Below, piece by piece: positions 32,368-41,187 of a DNA stretch of 61,822 nt. The notes beneath the pieces are model-generated. The model saw nothing but the letters and a program-made list of their open reading frames with translations. It searched no databases and was not told where the DNA came from. The DNA comes from Bacteroides sp. OF04-15BH (lineage in GTDB: Bacteria > Bacteroidota > Bacteroidia > Bacteroidales > Bacteroidaceae): assembly GCF_003477995.1 (NCBI RefSeq), contig NZ_QUEM01000022.1, positions 1-61,822 of the forward strand. The letters run 5' to 3'. The translations under genes and the position numbers were made by a program. The number at the start of each line of letters is the position of its first letter. The first letter of the stretch is position 1.

Positions 32368-32440
32368 CACGGGAGGAGAGGCTCGAACTCCCGACACCCG
32401 GTTTTGGAGACCGGTGCTCTACCAACTGAGCTACTCCCGT
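32368..32440 (-). tRNA. tRNA-Trp (CCA)
   Basis: A 73-nt cloverleaf with acceptor ACGGGAG/CTCCCGT, anticodon loop CTCCAAA and discriminator G, as expected for tryptophan. CCA tail not encoded. It is embedded between tuf and secE, a position that implies release by RNase processing from the long transcript. Confidence 0.97.
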
Positions 32441-32442
32441 AA

Positions 32443-32467
32443 AATAGGTCCCCGCAAAACGGGGACC
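32443..32467 (-). terminator. Hairpin after tuf
   Basis: An 8-bp GC-rich perfect stem (32447-32454 with 32460-32467), 5-base loop, and a broken T run (TATTTTA) before tRNA-Trp. It is probably a partial terminator or a 3'-end-protecting element of the abundant tuf mRNA, since secE has no evident promoter of its own. Confidence 0.6.
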
Positions 32468-32500
32468 TTAAATATCTAATTGAAGTATTTCTCCAATTTA

Positions 32501-33682
32501 TTAGTCAAGAATCTCAGTGATCTGACCAGAACCTACTGTACGTCCACCCTCGCGGATAGCGAAACGCAAACCTACGTTCAAAGCAACTGGGTAGATCAAG
32601 TCAACCTTGATTTCTACGTTATCACCTGGCATTACCATTTCAGTACCTTCTGGCAAGTGGATCTCACCGGTACAGTCCATAGTACGCAGATAGAACTGAG
32701 GACGATACTTGTTACCGAATGGAGTGTGACGACCACCTTCCTCTTTCTTCAAAACGTAGATAGAAGCCTTGAATGAAGAGTGCGGAGTGATAGTTCCCGG
32801 GTGAGTGATAACCATACCACGCTTGATCTCCTTCTTGTCGATACCACGCAGCAACAGACCTACGTTGTCACCAGCTTCACCTTCATCCAACAACTTACGG
32901 AACATCTCAACACCAGTGATAACTGACTTCTTGTCCTCACCCAAACCAAGGATCTGAACTTCGTCACCTACCTTAACAACACCCGTCTCGATACGACCAG
33001 TAGCAACTGTACCACGACCAGTGATTGAGAATACATCCTCAACAGGCATCAAGAAAGGCTTCTCAACGTCACGAACTGGCTCCTGAATCCAAGTGTCACA
33101 AGCATCCATCAGCTCCATAACCTTGTCTTCCCACTGAGCAACACCGTTCAATGCACCCAGAGCAGAACCACGGATGATTGGAGTATCTTCCTCGAAGTCA
33201 TAAGCTGCCAACAGCTCACGCATTTCCATTTCAACCAGCTCCAACATCTCTTCGTCCTCAACCATATCGCACTTGTTCAAGAATACAACCAAGCGAGGAA
33301 CGTTTACCTGACGAGCCAACAGGATGTGCTCGCGAGTCTGAGGCATAGGACCATCAGTAGCAGCAACTACGATGATAGCACCGTCCATCTGAGCAGCACC
33401 GGTAACCATGTTCTTTACATAGTCAGCGTGTCCCGGGCAGTCTACGTGTGCATAGTGACGATTTGCAGTTTCGTACTCAACGTGTGAAGTATTGATAGTG
33501 ATACCACGCTCTTTCTCTTCAGGTGCGTTATCGATCTGATCGAAAGACTTTACTTCAGACAGACCCTTCTTAGCCAACACTGTAGTGATAGCAGCAGTCA
33601 AAGTAGTCTTACCGTGGTCTACGTGACCGATGGTACCAATGTTTACATGAGGTTTGGTACGCTCGAACTTTTCTTTAGCCAT
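32501..33682 (-). CDS. tuf: Elongation factor Tu
   Basis: This 393-residue GTPase delivers aminoacyl-tRNA. It has G1 GHVDHGKT (19-26), [12 protein letters not shown] (switch I), DCPGHADY (G3) and NKCDMVE (G4), followed by the two beta-barrel domains. It is placed between four tRNA genes and tRNA-Trp-secE, as E. coli tufB lies between thrU-tyrU-glyT-thrT and secE. Confidence 0.98.
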   Translation of the reverse strand: MAKEKFERTKPHVNIGTIGHVDHGKTTLTAAITTVLAKKGLSEVKSFDQIDNAPEEKERGITINTSHVEYETANRHYAHVDCPGHADYVKNMVTGAAQMDGAIIVVAATDGPMPQTREHILLARQVNVPRLVVFLNKCDMVEDEEMLELVEMEMRELLAAYDFEEDTPIIRGSALGALNGVAQWEDKVMELMDACDTWIQEPVRDVEKPFLMPVEDVFSITGRGTVATGRIETGVVKVGDEVQILGLGEDKKSVITGVEMFRKLLDEGEAGDNVGLLLRGIDKKEIKRGMVITHPGTITPHSSFKASIYVLKKEEGGRHTPFGNKYRPQFYLRTMDCTGEIHLPEGTEMVMPGDNVEIKVDLIYPVALNVGLRFAIREGGRTVGSGQITEILD

Positions 33683-33740
33683 AGCTTTACTTTTTTATTT
33701 TTAAAATTAATGAATAATCTTTTTGCTTATAATCTAAAAG

Positions 33741-33812
<72 letters not shown>

Positions 33813-33818
33813 AAAGAA

Positions 33819-33894
33819 TGGAGCGGAAAACGGGGCTCAAACCCGCGACCCCCAGCTTGGAAGGCTAGTGCTCTATCAACTGAGCTATTTCCGC
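33819..33894 (-). tRNA. tRNA-Gly (TCC)
   Basis: A 73-nt cloverleaf plus an encoded CCA (33819-33821). Acceptor GCGGAAA/TTTCCGC, anticodon loop CTTCCAA (anticodon TCC), T loop TTTGAGC. Third tRNA of the tuf-linked cluster. Confidence 0.96.
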
Positions 33895-33943
33895 AAATAA
33901 AGCTTAGAACCAACAACCAAAACATCAACAAAAGTTCTAAACG

Positions 33944-34029
33944 TGGTGGGCAAAGATGGATTCGAACCACCGAAGGCGTAAGCCAGCAGATTTACAGTCT
34001 GCCCCATTTGGCCACTCTGGTATTTGCCC
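33944..34029 (-). tRNA. tRNA-Tyr (GTA)
   Basis: A class II tRNA with long variable arm, 83 nt plus encoded CCA (33944-33946). Acceptor GGGCAAA/TTTGCCC, anticodon loop CTGTAAA (anticodon GTA), T loop TTCGAAT. Second tRNA of the cluster. Confidence 0.97.
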
Positions 34030-34080
34030 GGCCAGATGATAAATCATCTTAGTTCTAAGAAACACACTCTCGTGTTCTAG

Positions 34081-34154
34081 AGCCTCTTGTCGGATTCGAA
34101 CCAACGACCCCGAGATTACAAATCACGTGCTCTGGCCAACTGAGCTAAAGAGGC
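34081..34154 (-). tRNA. tRNA-Thr (TGT)
   Basis: A 74-nt cloverleaf: acceptor GCCTCTT/AAGAGGC, anticodon loop TTTGTAA (anticodon TGT), T loop TTCGAAT. First tRNA of the operon, just after a strong promoter. Confidence 0.96.
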
Positions 34155-34158
34155 AAGC

Positions 34159-34202
34159 TTTGCAACCGCTTTCGCAGTAGCGTTTCTTAAACGGTTGCAA
34201 AG
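34159..34202 (-). repeat. Inverted repeat over the tRNA-operon start
   Basis: CTTTGCAACCG (minus strand, 34192-34202) and CGGTTGCAAAG (34158-34168) are perfect 11-base inverted arms. One arm overlaps the -7 element and start site; the other ends a few bases before the first tRNA. The RNA 5' end would form at least a 7-bp hairpin, possibly for leader processing. Confidence 0.55.
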
Positions 34203-34227
34203 TTAGGTATTTTTTTTAGATCACCAA
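34198..34227 (-). promoter_or_regulatory. Promoter of the tRNA-tuf-rpoBC operon
   Basis: Minus-strand TTG (34225-34227), a 19-base spacer and TAACTTTG (34198-34205), the same form as the rpsL promoter. The -33 element lies inside a weak AAACTT/AAGTTT stem that may be the hpf terminator. Confidence 0.8.
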
Positions 34228-34245
34228 AACTTTCTCGAAGTTTTT

Positions 34246-34545
34246 TCAGTGATTTTTCTGTTTTTCTTTCAATTTCTCCAATTGTCGTATCAAAGCGTCT
34301 ACGCATACATCAACTGCTTCCTCAAAAGTATCACAAACTTTCTCTGAGAAAAGCTCTGCATTTGTAGCCAGAACCTTTATTGAAGCTTCCTTATTTAAAG
34401 AAGTCTCAGGCTTTACGACCTTTAATGACACCTCTACCTTTCTTATTTCGTCATTGAATTTTTCCAACTTAGCAACTTTCTTCTCTATAAACTCGTGCAA
34501 TTTTGCAGTAGCGTCAAAATGAATCGCTTGAATTCTAACGTCCAT
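34246..34545 (-). CDS. hpf: Ribosome hibernation-promoting factor (HPF/RaiA family)
   Basis: A 99-residue beta-alpha-beta-beta-beta-alpha protein, MDVRIQAIHFDATAKL...LEKLKEKQKNH, that binds idle ribosomes at the decoding site. It is the short form without the C-terminal dimerisation domain. I chose the ATG at 34545 rather than 34557. The sequence GGAGGTGA lies at 34548-34555, directly upstream, and the N-terminus MDVRIQ matches the family. This is the strongest Shine-Dalgarno site in the window. The gene follows xerC closely in the rpsU-xerC-hpf unit. Confidence 0.93.
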   Translation of the reverse strand: MDVRIQAIHFDATAKLHEFIEKKVAKLEKFNDEIRKVEVSLKVVKPETSLNKEASIKVLATNAELFSEKVCDTFEEAVDVCVDALIRQLEKLKEKQKNH

Positions 34546-34547
34546 AA

Positions 34548-34555
34548 TCACCTCC
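34548..34555 (-). promoter_or_regulatory. Strong Shine-Dalgarno sequence of hpf
   Basis: GGAGGTGA is fully complementary to the 16S anti-Shine-Dalgarno core. It is 2-3 bases before ATG (34543-34545) when counted from its last base and decides the start codon. Such sites are rare in Bacteroidetes, whose ribosomes sequester the anti-Shine-Dalgarno sequence. Confidence 0.7.
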
Positions 34556-34560
34556 ATTTT

Positions 34561-35451
34561 TTATGCTCTAGGGTGAGCTTGTTTATAAACCTTTTTCAAT
34601 TCCTCAAAAGTTGTGTGGGTATAAATTTCCGTCGTAGACAGGCTTTCATGCCCCAACAACTCCTTTACGGACTCTAAATCTGCATCATGATTCAACATGA
34701 CCGTGGCAAAGGTATGCCGCAGAACGTGAGGACTCCGTTTTTTCAAGGTTGTAACTTGTGCCAGATAAAACCGCACTTTTTCAGCCACCCAATTATTCGA
34801 CGCTCTCACGCCTCGCCCGGTAATCAGAAATGCCGATACCTGTTCGTCATCTTTCACAATCTGACTGCGCAGACTCAAATACTGCTGTATCAACTGGCAC
34901 AGATCCGTTCCAAACGGAATGAGCCGCACCTTATTTCTTTTACCGAGAACCCGGATTTGCATCCGCGCCAGATCCACATCTCCAAGATCAAGTCCGGTCA
35001 GCTCCGACAAGCGGACACCGGTCTGATAAAACATGGATAAAACCAGGCGGTCGCGCACTCCATCAAAATCCTGAGAAAAATTCTTCTCATCCAGCAAGCG
35101 TTCCATTTCGGCCTCCCTTACAAAATAAGGCAATGGCTTCTTTTTCTTGGGACCGCTCAGCAGATGCGTAGGATCCTTTTCCAGAAGGTGGCGTTTCAAA
35201 GCAAATTTATAAAAAGACCTCAACGCGCTCAGGCGTCTGTTTACCGAGGTCTCCTTATGCCCCTGCTCCATCATGTGCACCATCCATTGACGGATTACAT
35301 CCGGATCGACATGCTCCCATGTCAGCGAATCATCCAGATTCCGGAAGAACTCCTCAAAGAAGTTCAAATCGTCTCGATAACTGCGCAACGTACGGGGTGA
35401 ATAATTCCGCTCGTATGCCAAATAATCAAGAAAAGAATCTTTCAGATTCAT
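34561..35451 (-). CDS. xerC: Tyrosine recombinase XerC/XerD type
   Basis: A 296-residue site-specific recombinase expected to resolve chromosome dimers at dif. The N-terminal SAM-like DNA-binding domain covers about 1-90 and the catalytic domain about 105-290. All catalytic residues are seen: Arg147 (TGVRLSE), Lys171, His242-x2-Arg245 (PHVLRH), His268 (LLGHES) and the nucleophile Tyr277 (TEIYTH). Chromosomal setting between rpsU and hpf argues for a housekeeping Xer protein, not a mobile-element integrase. XerC versus XerD cannot be told from sequence alone. Confidence 0.93.
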   Translation of the reverse strand: MNLKDSFLDYLAYERNYSPRTLRSYRDDLNFFEEFFRNLDDSLTWEHVDPDVIRQWMVHMMEQGHKETSVNRRLSALRSFYKFALKRHLLEKDPTHLLSGPKKKKPLPYFVREAEMERLLDEKNFSQDFDGVRDRLVLSMFYQTGVRLSELTGLDLGDVDLARMQIRVLGKRNKVRLIPFGTDLCQLIQQYLSLRSQIVKDDEQVSAFLITGRGVRASNNWVAEKVRFYLAQVTTLKKRSPHVLRHTFATVMLNHDADLESVKELLGHESLSTTEIYTHTTFEELKKVYKQAHPRA

Positions 35452-35525
35452 GGTTCATGTTCAATTACCTTACGGCAACGAATTTAAGAATAAAAAATAA
35501 CAGTTGCAAGAAAAATTCGAATAAA

Positions 35526-35717
35526 TTATTCTTCTACACGCTGCATTTTCTGAACGTAAACCGCACGTTCCTTTGCAAGTCTCTTAAGTACAGAAGGTTT
35601 GTCAAACTGCTGTCTGCTTCTCAATTCCTTAACAACACCAGTTTTCTCAAATTTTCTCTTGAACTTCTTCAAAGCTCTTTCGATGTTCTCTCCTTCTTTT
35701 ACAGGTACTACGATCAT
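35526..35717 (-). CDS. rpsU: 30S ribosomal protein bS21
   Basis: This 63-residue basic protein, MIVVPVKEGENIERALKKFKR, sits near the 3' end of 16S rRNA. In Bacteroidetes ribosomes bS21 helps sequester the anti-Shine-Dalgarno sequence (known from structural work on Flavobacterium). No Shine-Dalgarno sequence precedes it here; the upstream bases are AT-rich. First gene of the rpsU-xerC-hpf unit. Confidence 0.96.
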   Translation of the reverse strand: MIVVPVKEGENIERALKKFKRKFEKTGVVKELRSRQQFDKPSVLKRLAKERAVYVQKMQRVEE

Positions 35718-35767
35718 ACTTTTCTTTAATAATTAATTGGTTAATAATATTTTTGCAAAATGCGGTG

Positions 35768-35798
35768 CAAAAATAAGCAATGTTTTCCGTAACAACAA
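35768..35798 (-). promoter_or_regulatory. Promoter of rpsU-xerC-hpf
   Basis: Minus-strand TTG (35796-35798), a 20-base spacer and TATTTTTG (35768-35775). The start site would be about 45 bases before rpsU. Confidence 0.75.
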
Positions 35799-35830
35799 AA
35801 AAAAGTACATTTTTCTATCAGACAGCAACA

Positions 35831-35862
35831 AAAAAGGTGCATACATCGCTGTATGCACCTTT
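35831..35862 (-). terminator. Terminator of mdh
   Basis: A 13-bp perfect stem (35833-35845 with 35850-35862), a 4-base loop and a T-rich run on the minus strand, 25 bases after the mdh stop. Confidence 0.85.
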
Positions 35863-35886
35863 ATTTATCTTTCTACAAGACTTCAA

Positions 35887-36879
35887 TTACAAGTTTGGGT
35901 TGATCTTGCTCCACTCAGAGATAGCAGGAACAATGTTCAGAGTTACCAACTCATCACGCATCTTGCACAAGTGAGCGTAGCTGGCATCCAACTTGGCAAC
36001 TTCCTCTTCAGTACCTGTTGGAACTGTGTAGTGGCAACCAGTTGCATCCAAAGTTGTATTCATAGCCATCATAATGTGGTTGTATTTGTCAGTCTGTACA
36101 TAAGTACCAGCCGGCCAACGGAATGCCTCACCACCCATAGCAGCACGAATCATTTCTACTGACAGGTAAGAAGGGCTCTGGAATGAAGAACGTCCACGCA
36201 ACTCGATGATCTTGGCACCACCCTTAGTTACATCAACCTTCATCTGCTCCCACTCTTCTGCTGAGAACTCAGAAGTACCGATCAGGTCGTTCAATGGCTT
36301 GCCGTCGATAGTTACAGCTGAACCGAATACAGCCATCTGCTCACCGTGACCACCGTAAGTAGCACTACCGGCAACCTTGTACTGAGGAACACCGAACTTC
36401 TTAGCCAAAGCGCTCTGCAAACGAGTTGAATCCAAAGCAGCCAGAGTTGTTACCTGTGATGGTTTCAAACCAGAGTACAGCAAAGTAACCAAACCTGTCA
36501 AGTCAGCAGGGTTGAAGATGATTACTACGTGCTTTACATCCGGGCAGTAAGTCTTGATGTCCTTACCCAACTGCTCAGCGATTTCGCAGTTACCCTTCAA
36601 CAGGTCCTCACGGGTCATACCAGCCTTACGAGGAGCACCACCTGAAGAAATGATATATTTTGCATCCTTGAACGCCTCAGCTACATCAGTAGTTGCTGTG
36701 ATATTCACTTTGTCGAAACCGCTCTGACGCATTTCCTCAGCAACGCCTTCCGGAGAGAATACATCGTAAAGGCACAAGTTTGTAGTCAAACCCATCATCA
36801 AAGCTGTCTGTGCCATGTTTGAGCCGATCATACCGGCAGCACCTACAATAACCAATTTCTCGTTTGTCAAAAATTCCAT
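35887..36879 (-). CDS. mdh: Malate dehydrogenase (NAD-dependent)
   Basis: This 330-residue protein of the LDH/MDH superfamily interconverts malate and oxaloacetate; in anaerobic Bacteroidales this serves the reductive branch to fumarate and succinate. Nucleotide-binding GAAGMIG (13-19) and Asp39 favour NAD. Substrate-binding Arg84 and Arg90 (APRKAGMTR) mark malate rather than lactate specificity. Asn123, Asp150, Arg153 and catalytic His178 (GGHGEQ) are present. It is a single-gene unit with its own terminator. Confidence 0.94.
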   Translation of the reverse strand: MEFLTNEKLVIVGAAGMIGSNMAQTALMMGLTTNLCLYDVFSPEGVAEEMRQSGFDKVNITATTDVAEAFKDAKYIISSGGAPRKAGMTREDLLKGNCEIAEQLGKDIKTYCPDVKHVVIIFNPADLTGLVTLLYSGLKPSQVTTLAALDSTRLQSALAKKFGVPQYKVAGSATYGGHGEQMAVFGSAVTIDGKPLNDLIGTSEFSAEEWEQMKVDVTKGGAKIIELRGRSSFQSPSYLSVEMIRAAMGGEAFRWPAGTYVQTDKYNHIMMAMNTTLDATGCHYTVPTGTEEEVAKLDASYAHLCKMRDELVTLNIVPAISEWSKINPNL

Positions 36880-36929
36880 AACTCTAAATTTTATGTTTAA
36901 ACGTATCTTATAATACTTTTTTCCACAGG

Positions 36930-36937
36930 CAAATTTA
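36930..36937 (-). promoter_or_regulatory. Putative mdh promoter (-7 element)
   Basis: TAAATTTG on the minus strand matches TAnnTTTG, 50 bases before the start codon. There is no good TTG at the right distance upstream, so only the -7 element is supported. Confidence 0.5.
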
Positions 36938-37001
36938 AAGAAAAAGGTTCAGACTAACTAATTTAAAACACGATTATTTTCCTTTTTGCACAATTATAAT
37001 A

Positions 37002-37009
37002 TACTTTTG
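37002..37009 (+). promoter_or_regulatory. Putative promoter of the aminopeptidase P gene (-7 element)
   Basis: TACTTTTG on the plus strand, 29 bases before the start codon and divergent from mdh. A T-rich stretch lies at the -33 position but no exact TTG. Confidence 0.5.
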
Positions 37010-37038
37010 CAAAACAGATATATCAAAAGAAAGATTCT

Positions 37039-38826
37039 ATGACGACATTAATCCATAAAAGAGTTGAGCTGCTGCGCTCATTCCTTCAGAAACAAGGCCT
37101 GGATGCATTCATTTTTCCAAGTACCGACCCACATCAGGGAGAATATATCCCCGACCACTGGAAAACGCGTACCTGGATCTCCGGATTTGACGGTTCTGCC
37201 GGAACGGCCGTAGTTACCCTCCGTGATGCCGCCCTGTGGACGGATTCACGTTATTTTCTGGCAGCCGGGGAACAGTTGAAAGATACTCCTTTTTCCTTGA
37301 TGAAAGAGCGCATCGAAGGAACACCGTCTATCACGGAATGGCTCGTCCAAGTGCTGCCGGCCGGCAGCAGAGTGGGCATTGACCCCACAGTAAATGCCTA
37401 CGGTTCTTTTCTGGCCTGGAAGGAAGAGCTGAAAGCAAATCAGATGGAAATGGTATTGGCTGGCGATCCGGCCGAAACCTTATGGAAAGACCGCCCGGTC
37501 GTTCCCACCGACGCCATCAGCATACAGCCCGAAGAATTCTGCGGAGAGCCTGTAGCCAGCAAGCTGAGCCGTATCCGAAACAAGATGGAACAAAACCATG
37601 CCGAAGCTGTTTTGCTCTCTGCATTGGATGAAATTGCCTGGACGCTGAATCTGCGCGGCACCGACATTCACTGTAACCCGGTATTCATCTCTTATCTGCT
37701 CATCGCTCCACAACAGGCCACCTTATTTATATATGGCAACAAACTGACTCCGGAGGTATCGGCATACTTAAAGGAAAATGATATCGACATCCGCGAATAT
37801 TCCGACATCGAAGAATTCCTGAAAGCTTTCCCGGGAAAGAGCATCATGATGGATCTGATGAATACCAACTGTGCCCTGGTGGAAGCCATACCGGCATCCT
37901 GCCCGATCATCGACCGTCCGTCGCCGGTGGCACTGATGAAGGCCATCAAGAATGAAGCCGAAATCAAGGGATTCCGCAACGCCATGACACGCGACGGAGT
38001 GGCTATGGTACATTTCCTGAAATGGCTGGAAGAGGAAATGCCGCAGAACACCGTTACCGAAGTAAGCCTCAGCAACCGTCTGGAGGCCTTCCGACGGGAA
38101 CAGTCTTTATATAAGGATATCAGCTTCGACACCATAGCCGCCTATGGACCGCACGCTGCCATCGTGCACTACGAACCTACCGTAGAGAGTGACATCCCTC
38201 TGGAGCGCAAGGGACTGCTTCTGCTGGATTCGGGAGCACAATATCAGGACGGAACGACCGACCTGACCCGCACCATCGCCTTAGGACCGGTAAGTGAAGA
38301 GGAGATGCGCGACTATACCCTGGTGCTTAAAGGCCATATCGCTCTGAGTTCGGCCATCTTCCCCGAAGGAACTACCGGTACTCAGCTGGATATCTGCGCC
38401 CGCTATGCCATGTGGCAGGAAGGCATCAACTATCTGCACGGCACGGGTCACGGTGTAGGTTCTTATCTGAATGTGCACGAGGGGCCTCATCAGATCAGAA
38501 TGAACTTTATGCCCACTCCCCTGCAAGCCGGCATGACGGTGACTGACGAACCGGGCATCTACAAGGCGGGCCGCCACGGTATCCGTATCGAAAACACGCT
38601 GCTGATCGGCGCAGACCGGGAAACTGAGTTCGGAAAATTCCTCCGTTTCGAACCGCTCACGCTCTGCCCGATTGACAAGACTCCGATACTCCTGTCTCTG
38701 TTGGACGAAAAAGAAATAAACTGGATCAACCGCTATCATCAGGAGGTATATGAACGCCTGTCACCGCTGCTCGACGAAGCACACCGCAACTGGCTGAAAG
38801 AAAAAACTGCACCAATCATCAAATAA
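37039..38826 (+). CDS. Xaa-Pro aminopeptidase (M24B, three-domain type)
   Basis: A 595-residue cytoplasmic metallopeptidase cleaving the first residue before proline. Two creatinase-like N-terminal domains (about 1-150 and 160-310) precede a pita-bread catalytic domain (about 315-540). The dimetal ligands are Asp397, Asp408, His471 (HGTGHGVG), Glu504 (TDEPG) and Glu518 (IRIENT), at the spacing of E. coli PepP. The length and three-domain layout resemble eukaryotic cytosolic aminopeptidase P more than 440-residue PepP. A gene for a carbonic-anhydrase-like protein follows after 4 bases. Confidence 0.92.
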   Translation: MTTLIHKRVELLRSFLQKQGLDAFIFPSTDPHQGEYIPDHWKTRTWISGFDGSAGTAVVTLRDAALWTDSRYFLAAGEQLKDTPFSLMKERIEGTPSITEWLVQVLPAGSRVGIDPTVNAYGSFLAWKEELKANQMEMVLAGDPAETLWKDRPVVPTDAISIQPEEFCGEPVASKLSRIRNKMEQNHAEAVLLSALDEIAWTLNLRGTDIHCNPVFISYLLIAPQQATLFIYGNKLTPEVSAYLKENDIDIREYSDIEEFLKAFPGKSIMMDLMNTNCALVEAIPASCPIIDRPSPVALMKAIKNEAEIKGFRNAMTRDGVAMVHFLKWLEEEMPQNTVTEVSLSNRLEAFRREQSLYKDISFDTIAAYGPHAAIVHYEPTVESDIPLERKGLLLLDSGAQYQDGTTDLTRTIALGPVSEEEMRDYTLVLKGHIALSSAIFPEGTTGTQLDICARYAMWQEGINYLHGTGHGVGSYLNVHEGPHQIRMNFMPTPLQAGMTVTDEPGIYKAGRHGIRIENTLLIGADRETEFGKFLRFEPLTLCPIDKTPILLSLLDEKEINWINRYHQEVYERLSPLLDEAHRNWLKEKTAPIIK

Positions 38827-38830
38827 AACA

Positions 38831-39403
38831 ATGGGAATTATCAAAACACTGAAGGGAATTACCCCGAAATTCGGCAAGAACTGCTATGTGACCGAGGGAG
38901 CCTGCGTCATCGGCGACGTGACGATGGGCAATGATTGCAGCGTCTGGTTCAATGCCGTGCTGCGCGGCGACGTGCATTTCATCAAAATAGGCAACCGTGT
39001 GAACATTCAGGACTGCTGCTGCCTGCATACTCTCAGCGGCAAGGCTCCGGTCATCCTTGAAGACGATGTCACCATCGGTCATCATGTCACCCTGCACGGA
39101 TGCATGGTTCACAAAAATGCACTGGTCGGCATGGGCTCTACCGTTCTCGATTTTGCAGAAATCGGCGAAGGTGCCATTGTGGCTGCCGGCGCCCTGGTAC
39201 TCAAGAATACGGTGATCGGCCCCGGAGAACTCTGGGGCGGTGTACCGGCACGCTTCATCAAACAGGTGAATCCGGAACTGGCTGCCAGCCTCAACCAAAG
39301 CTATGCGCAGCATTATGTAGACAACATTCCGGTGTACCGCGAAGCGGATGCGAACCCCGAAAACACCAAGCACTGCTGCTATCCGGAAGCATCGCAAGAA
39401 TAA
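38831..39403 (+). CDS. Gamma-carbonic-anhydrase-like hexapeptide-repeat protein
   Basis: A 190-residue left-handed beta-helix protein (repeated [V/I]-G-x-x-x-x pattern, about 12-140) with a C-terminal helix. Candidate metal ligands His66 (CLHT), His84 (IGHH) and His89 (LHG) fall at the positions used by gamma carbonic anhydrases and YrdA/PaaY-like proteins. Enzyme activity in this subgroup is often unproven. It is cotranscribed with the peptidase gene upstream. The Cys-rich stretch DCCCLH and a final CC are unusual. Confidence 0.85.
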   Translation: MGIIKTLKGITPKFGKNCYVTEGACVIGDVTMGNDCSVWFNAVLRGDVHFIKIGNRVNIQDCCCLHTLSGKAPVILEDDVTIGHHVTLHGCMVHKNALVGMGSTVLDFAEIGEGAIVAAGALVLKNTVIGPGELWGGVPARFIKQVNPELAASLNQSYAQHYVDNIPVYREADANPENTKHCCYPEASQE

Positions 39404-39513
39404 GCGTCCCTTACGAAAGGAAAAAATCATCAAAATGAAATGCAAAAACCATTTCGATCATCTTACAGAATCATCGAAATGATTTTCGCAGCTGCCGGAA
39501 AAAGCATAAAAAC

Positions 39514-39554
39514 AAAAAAGAGACCTTACCCAAAACGGATAAGGCCTCTTTTTT
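39514..39554. terminator. Bidirectional terminator between the hexapeptide gene and gltX
   Basis: A hairpin with near-perfect arms flanked by A and T runs on both sides (AAAAAAGAG ... CTCTTTTTT). The two genes converge here, so it can end both transcripts. Confidence 0.85.
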
Positions 39555-39573
39555 CATTATTTATTCACTAATT

Positions 39574-41094
39574 TTATTTCAGCAGTTCCAAGGCTGTTTT
39601 CATTCTTTTCAAGGTTTCCTCCTTGCCCAGGAATGCAGCCAGTTCATACATATCCGGACCCTTTCCGGCACCGACCAATACGACACGCCACGGATTCCAA
39701 GGCTTCTTGCCATTGGTCTCGGCCCAAGTATCAATGGTCTGCTTCAAGGCTTCTACCGAGAAGTCGTCCTGACCCTCCAGAATCTGCAACAGTTCTGCCA
39801 TGTCCGCAGCTGCCTGCTCGTTCCAGTTCTTCTTGATGAACTTGTCTGTCTTGTCAAACTGAGTAGGAGCAGTGAAGAAGAAGTCGCACAAAGGCCACAA
39901 ATCCTTGATGAAGTTGATCTTCTTCATCTTCATCATGCCGATTACGGCTTCCATCTGCTCTTCAGTGGCCTGAATACCATTCTCCTGAAGGATCTTGGCA
40001 AAGGCAGGAACCAGTTCCTTATTGTCCTTCATCAGGATATACTCACGGTTGAACCACATTCCCTTCACATAGTCAAACTTGGCGCCGGCCTTGCTACACT
40101 TGGTAATGTCGAACAGACGGATCATTTCGTCCATCGTCATGATCTCCTGGTCATTACCCGGATTCCAACCCAACAGAGCCAGGAAGTTGATGACAGCTTC
40201 AGGCAGATAACCGCTCTCACGATAACCTGAAGATACCTCGCCGGTCTTCGGATCGTGCCATTCCAGCGGGAATACCGGGAAGCCCAGACGGTCACCGTCG
40301 CGCTTGCTCAGCTTACCCTTGCCGTCCGGCTTGAGCAACAGAGGCAGGTGGGCAAAGGCTGGCATGGTATCGGCCCAACCGAAAGCACGATACAACAACA
40401 CGTGCAACGGAGCCGAAGGCAACCACTCCTCACCGCGGATCACATGAGTAACCTCCATCAAATGGTCGTCCACGATATTGGCCAAGTGGTAAGTCGGCAG
40501 CTCGTCGGCTGACTTATACAGCACCTTATCATCCAGAATGGTAGAGTTGATCACCACATCGCCACGAATCATGTCGTTTACATGCACATCCTCGTTCGGC
40601 TCAATCTTGAAGCGGACCACATACTGCTTGCCGTCGGCAATCATCTGCTCCACTTCTTCCTTAGACAAAGTCAGCGAGTTGCGCATCATGCCGCGGGTAG
40701 AAGCATCATACTGGAAGTTGGCAATCTCATTGCGCTTGGCATCCAGTTCCTCAGGAGTATCGAAAGCAATATAGGCCTTTCCTTCCTCCAACAGCTGGTT
40801 TACATACTTTTTATATATGTCGCGACGCTCAGACTGACGGTACGGACCGTGATTTCCTCCGAAGCTTACGCCCTCGTCAAAGTGAATGCCCAACCACTTG
40901 AATGACTCGATGATATACTCTTCTGCGCCGGGCACAAAACGGGTGGAGTCGGTATCCTCGATACGGAAAATCAACTCACCGCCATGCTGACGGGCAAACA
41001 GATAATTATACAGGGCAGTACGGACACCACCAATGTGTAACGCTCCCGTAGGACTCGGAGCAAAACGAACTCTTACTTTTCTTTCTGACATCAT
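39574..41094 (-). CDS. gltX: Glutamate--tRNA ligase
   Basis: This 506-residue class I synthetase charges tRNA-Glu. HIGH-type motif [11 protein letters not shown] near residue 12 and KMSKS-type motif KLSKRDGD are present. The start is [11 protein letters not shown] at 41094 (ATG-ATG; 41091 is the alternative). The frame stays open to 41817, but that part is antisense to the PgpH-like gene and precedes the conserved N-terminus, so I excluded it. A -7 element TAATTTTG (41115-41122) lies 21 bases upstream. Confidence 0.96.
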   Translation of the reverse strand: MMSERKVRVRFAPSPTGALHIGGVRTALYNYLFARQHGGELIFRIEDTDSTRFVPGAEEYIIESFKWLGIHFDEGVSFGGNHGPYRQSERRDIYKKYVNQLLEEGKAYIAFDTPEELDAKRNEIANFQYDASTRGMMRNSLTLSKEEVEQMIADGKQYVVRFKIEPNEDVHVNDMIRGDVVINSTILDDKVLYKSADELPTYHLANIVDDHLMEVTHVIRGEEWLPSAPLHVLLYRAFGWADTMPAFAHLPLLLKPDGKGKLSKRDGDRLGFPVFPLEWHDPKTGEVSSGYRESGYLPEAVINFLALLGWNPGNDQEIMTMDEMIRLFDITKCSKAGAKFDYVKGMWFNREYILMKDNKELVPAFAKILQENGIQATEEQMEAVIGMMKMKKINFIKDLWPLCDFFFTAPTQFDKTDKFIKKNWNEQAAADMAELLQILEGQDDFSVEALKQTIDTWAETNGKKPWNPWRVVLVGAGKGPDMYELAAFLGKEETLKRMKTALELLK

Positions 41095-41114
41095 AATTAA
41101 TTGATTCTTTTGCG

Positions 41115-41122
41115 CAAAATTA
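41115..41122 (-). promoter_or_regulatory. Putative gltX promoter (-7 element)
   Basis: TAATTTTG on the minus strand fits TAnnTTTG. A convincing TTG about 20 bases upstream is lacking. Confidence 0.5.
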
Positions 41123-41187
41123 GTACTTTTTTTTCTAACCCACGTAATTTTTTCGTATTTTCGCCTAGATAACAAAAACAGAATAAA

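Noticed and set aside
32353..32397. Longer SecE start
   Set aside because: It would begin inside tRNA-Trp; the conserved N-terminus starts at 32352.
34561..35451. Integrase of a mobile element at the tRNA cluster
   Set aside because: The recombinase lies in a conserved rpsU-xerC-hpf unit. No attachment repeats, cargo genes or changed composition are seen around it.
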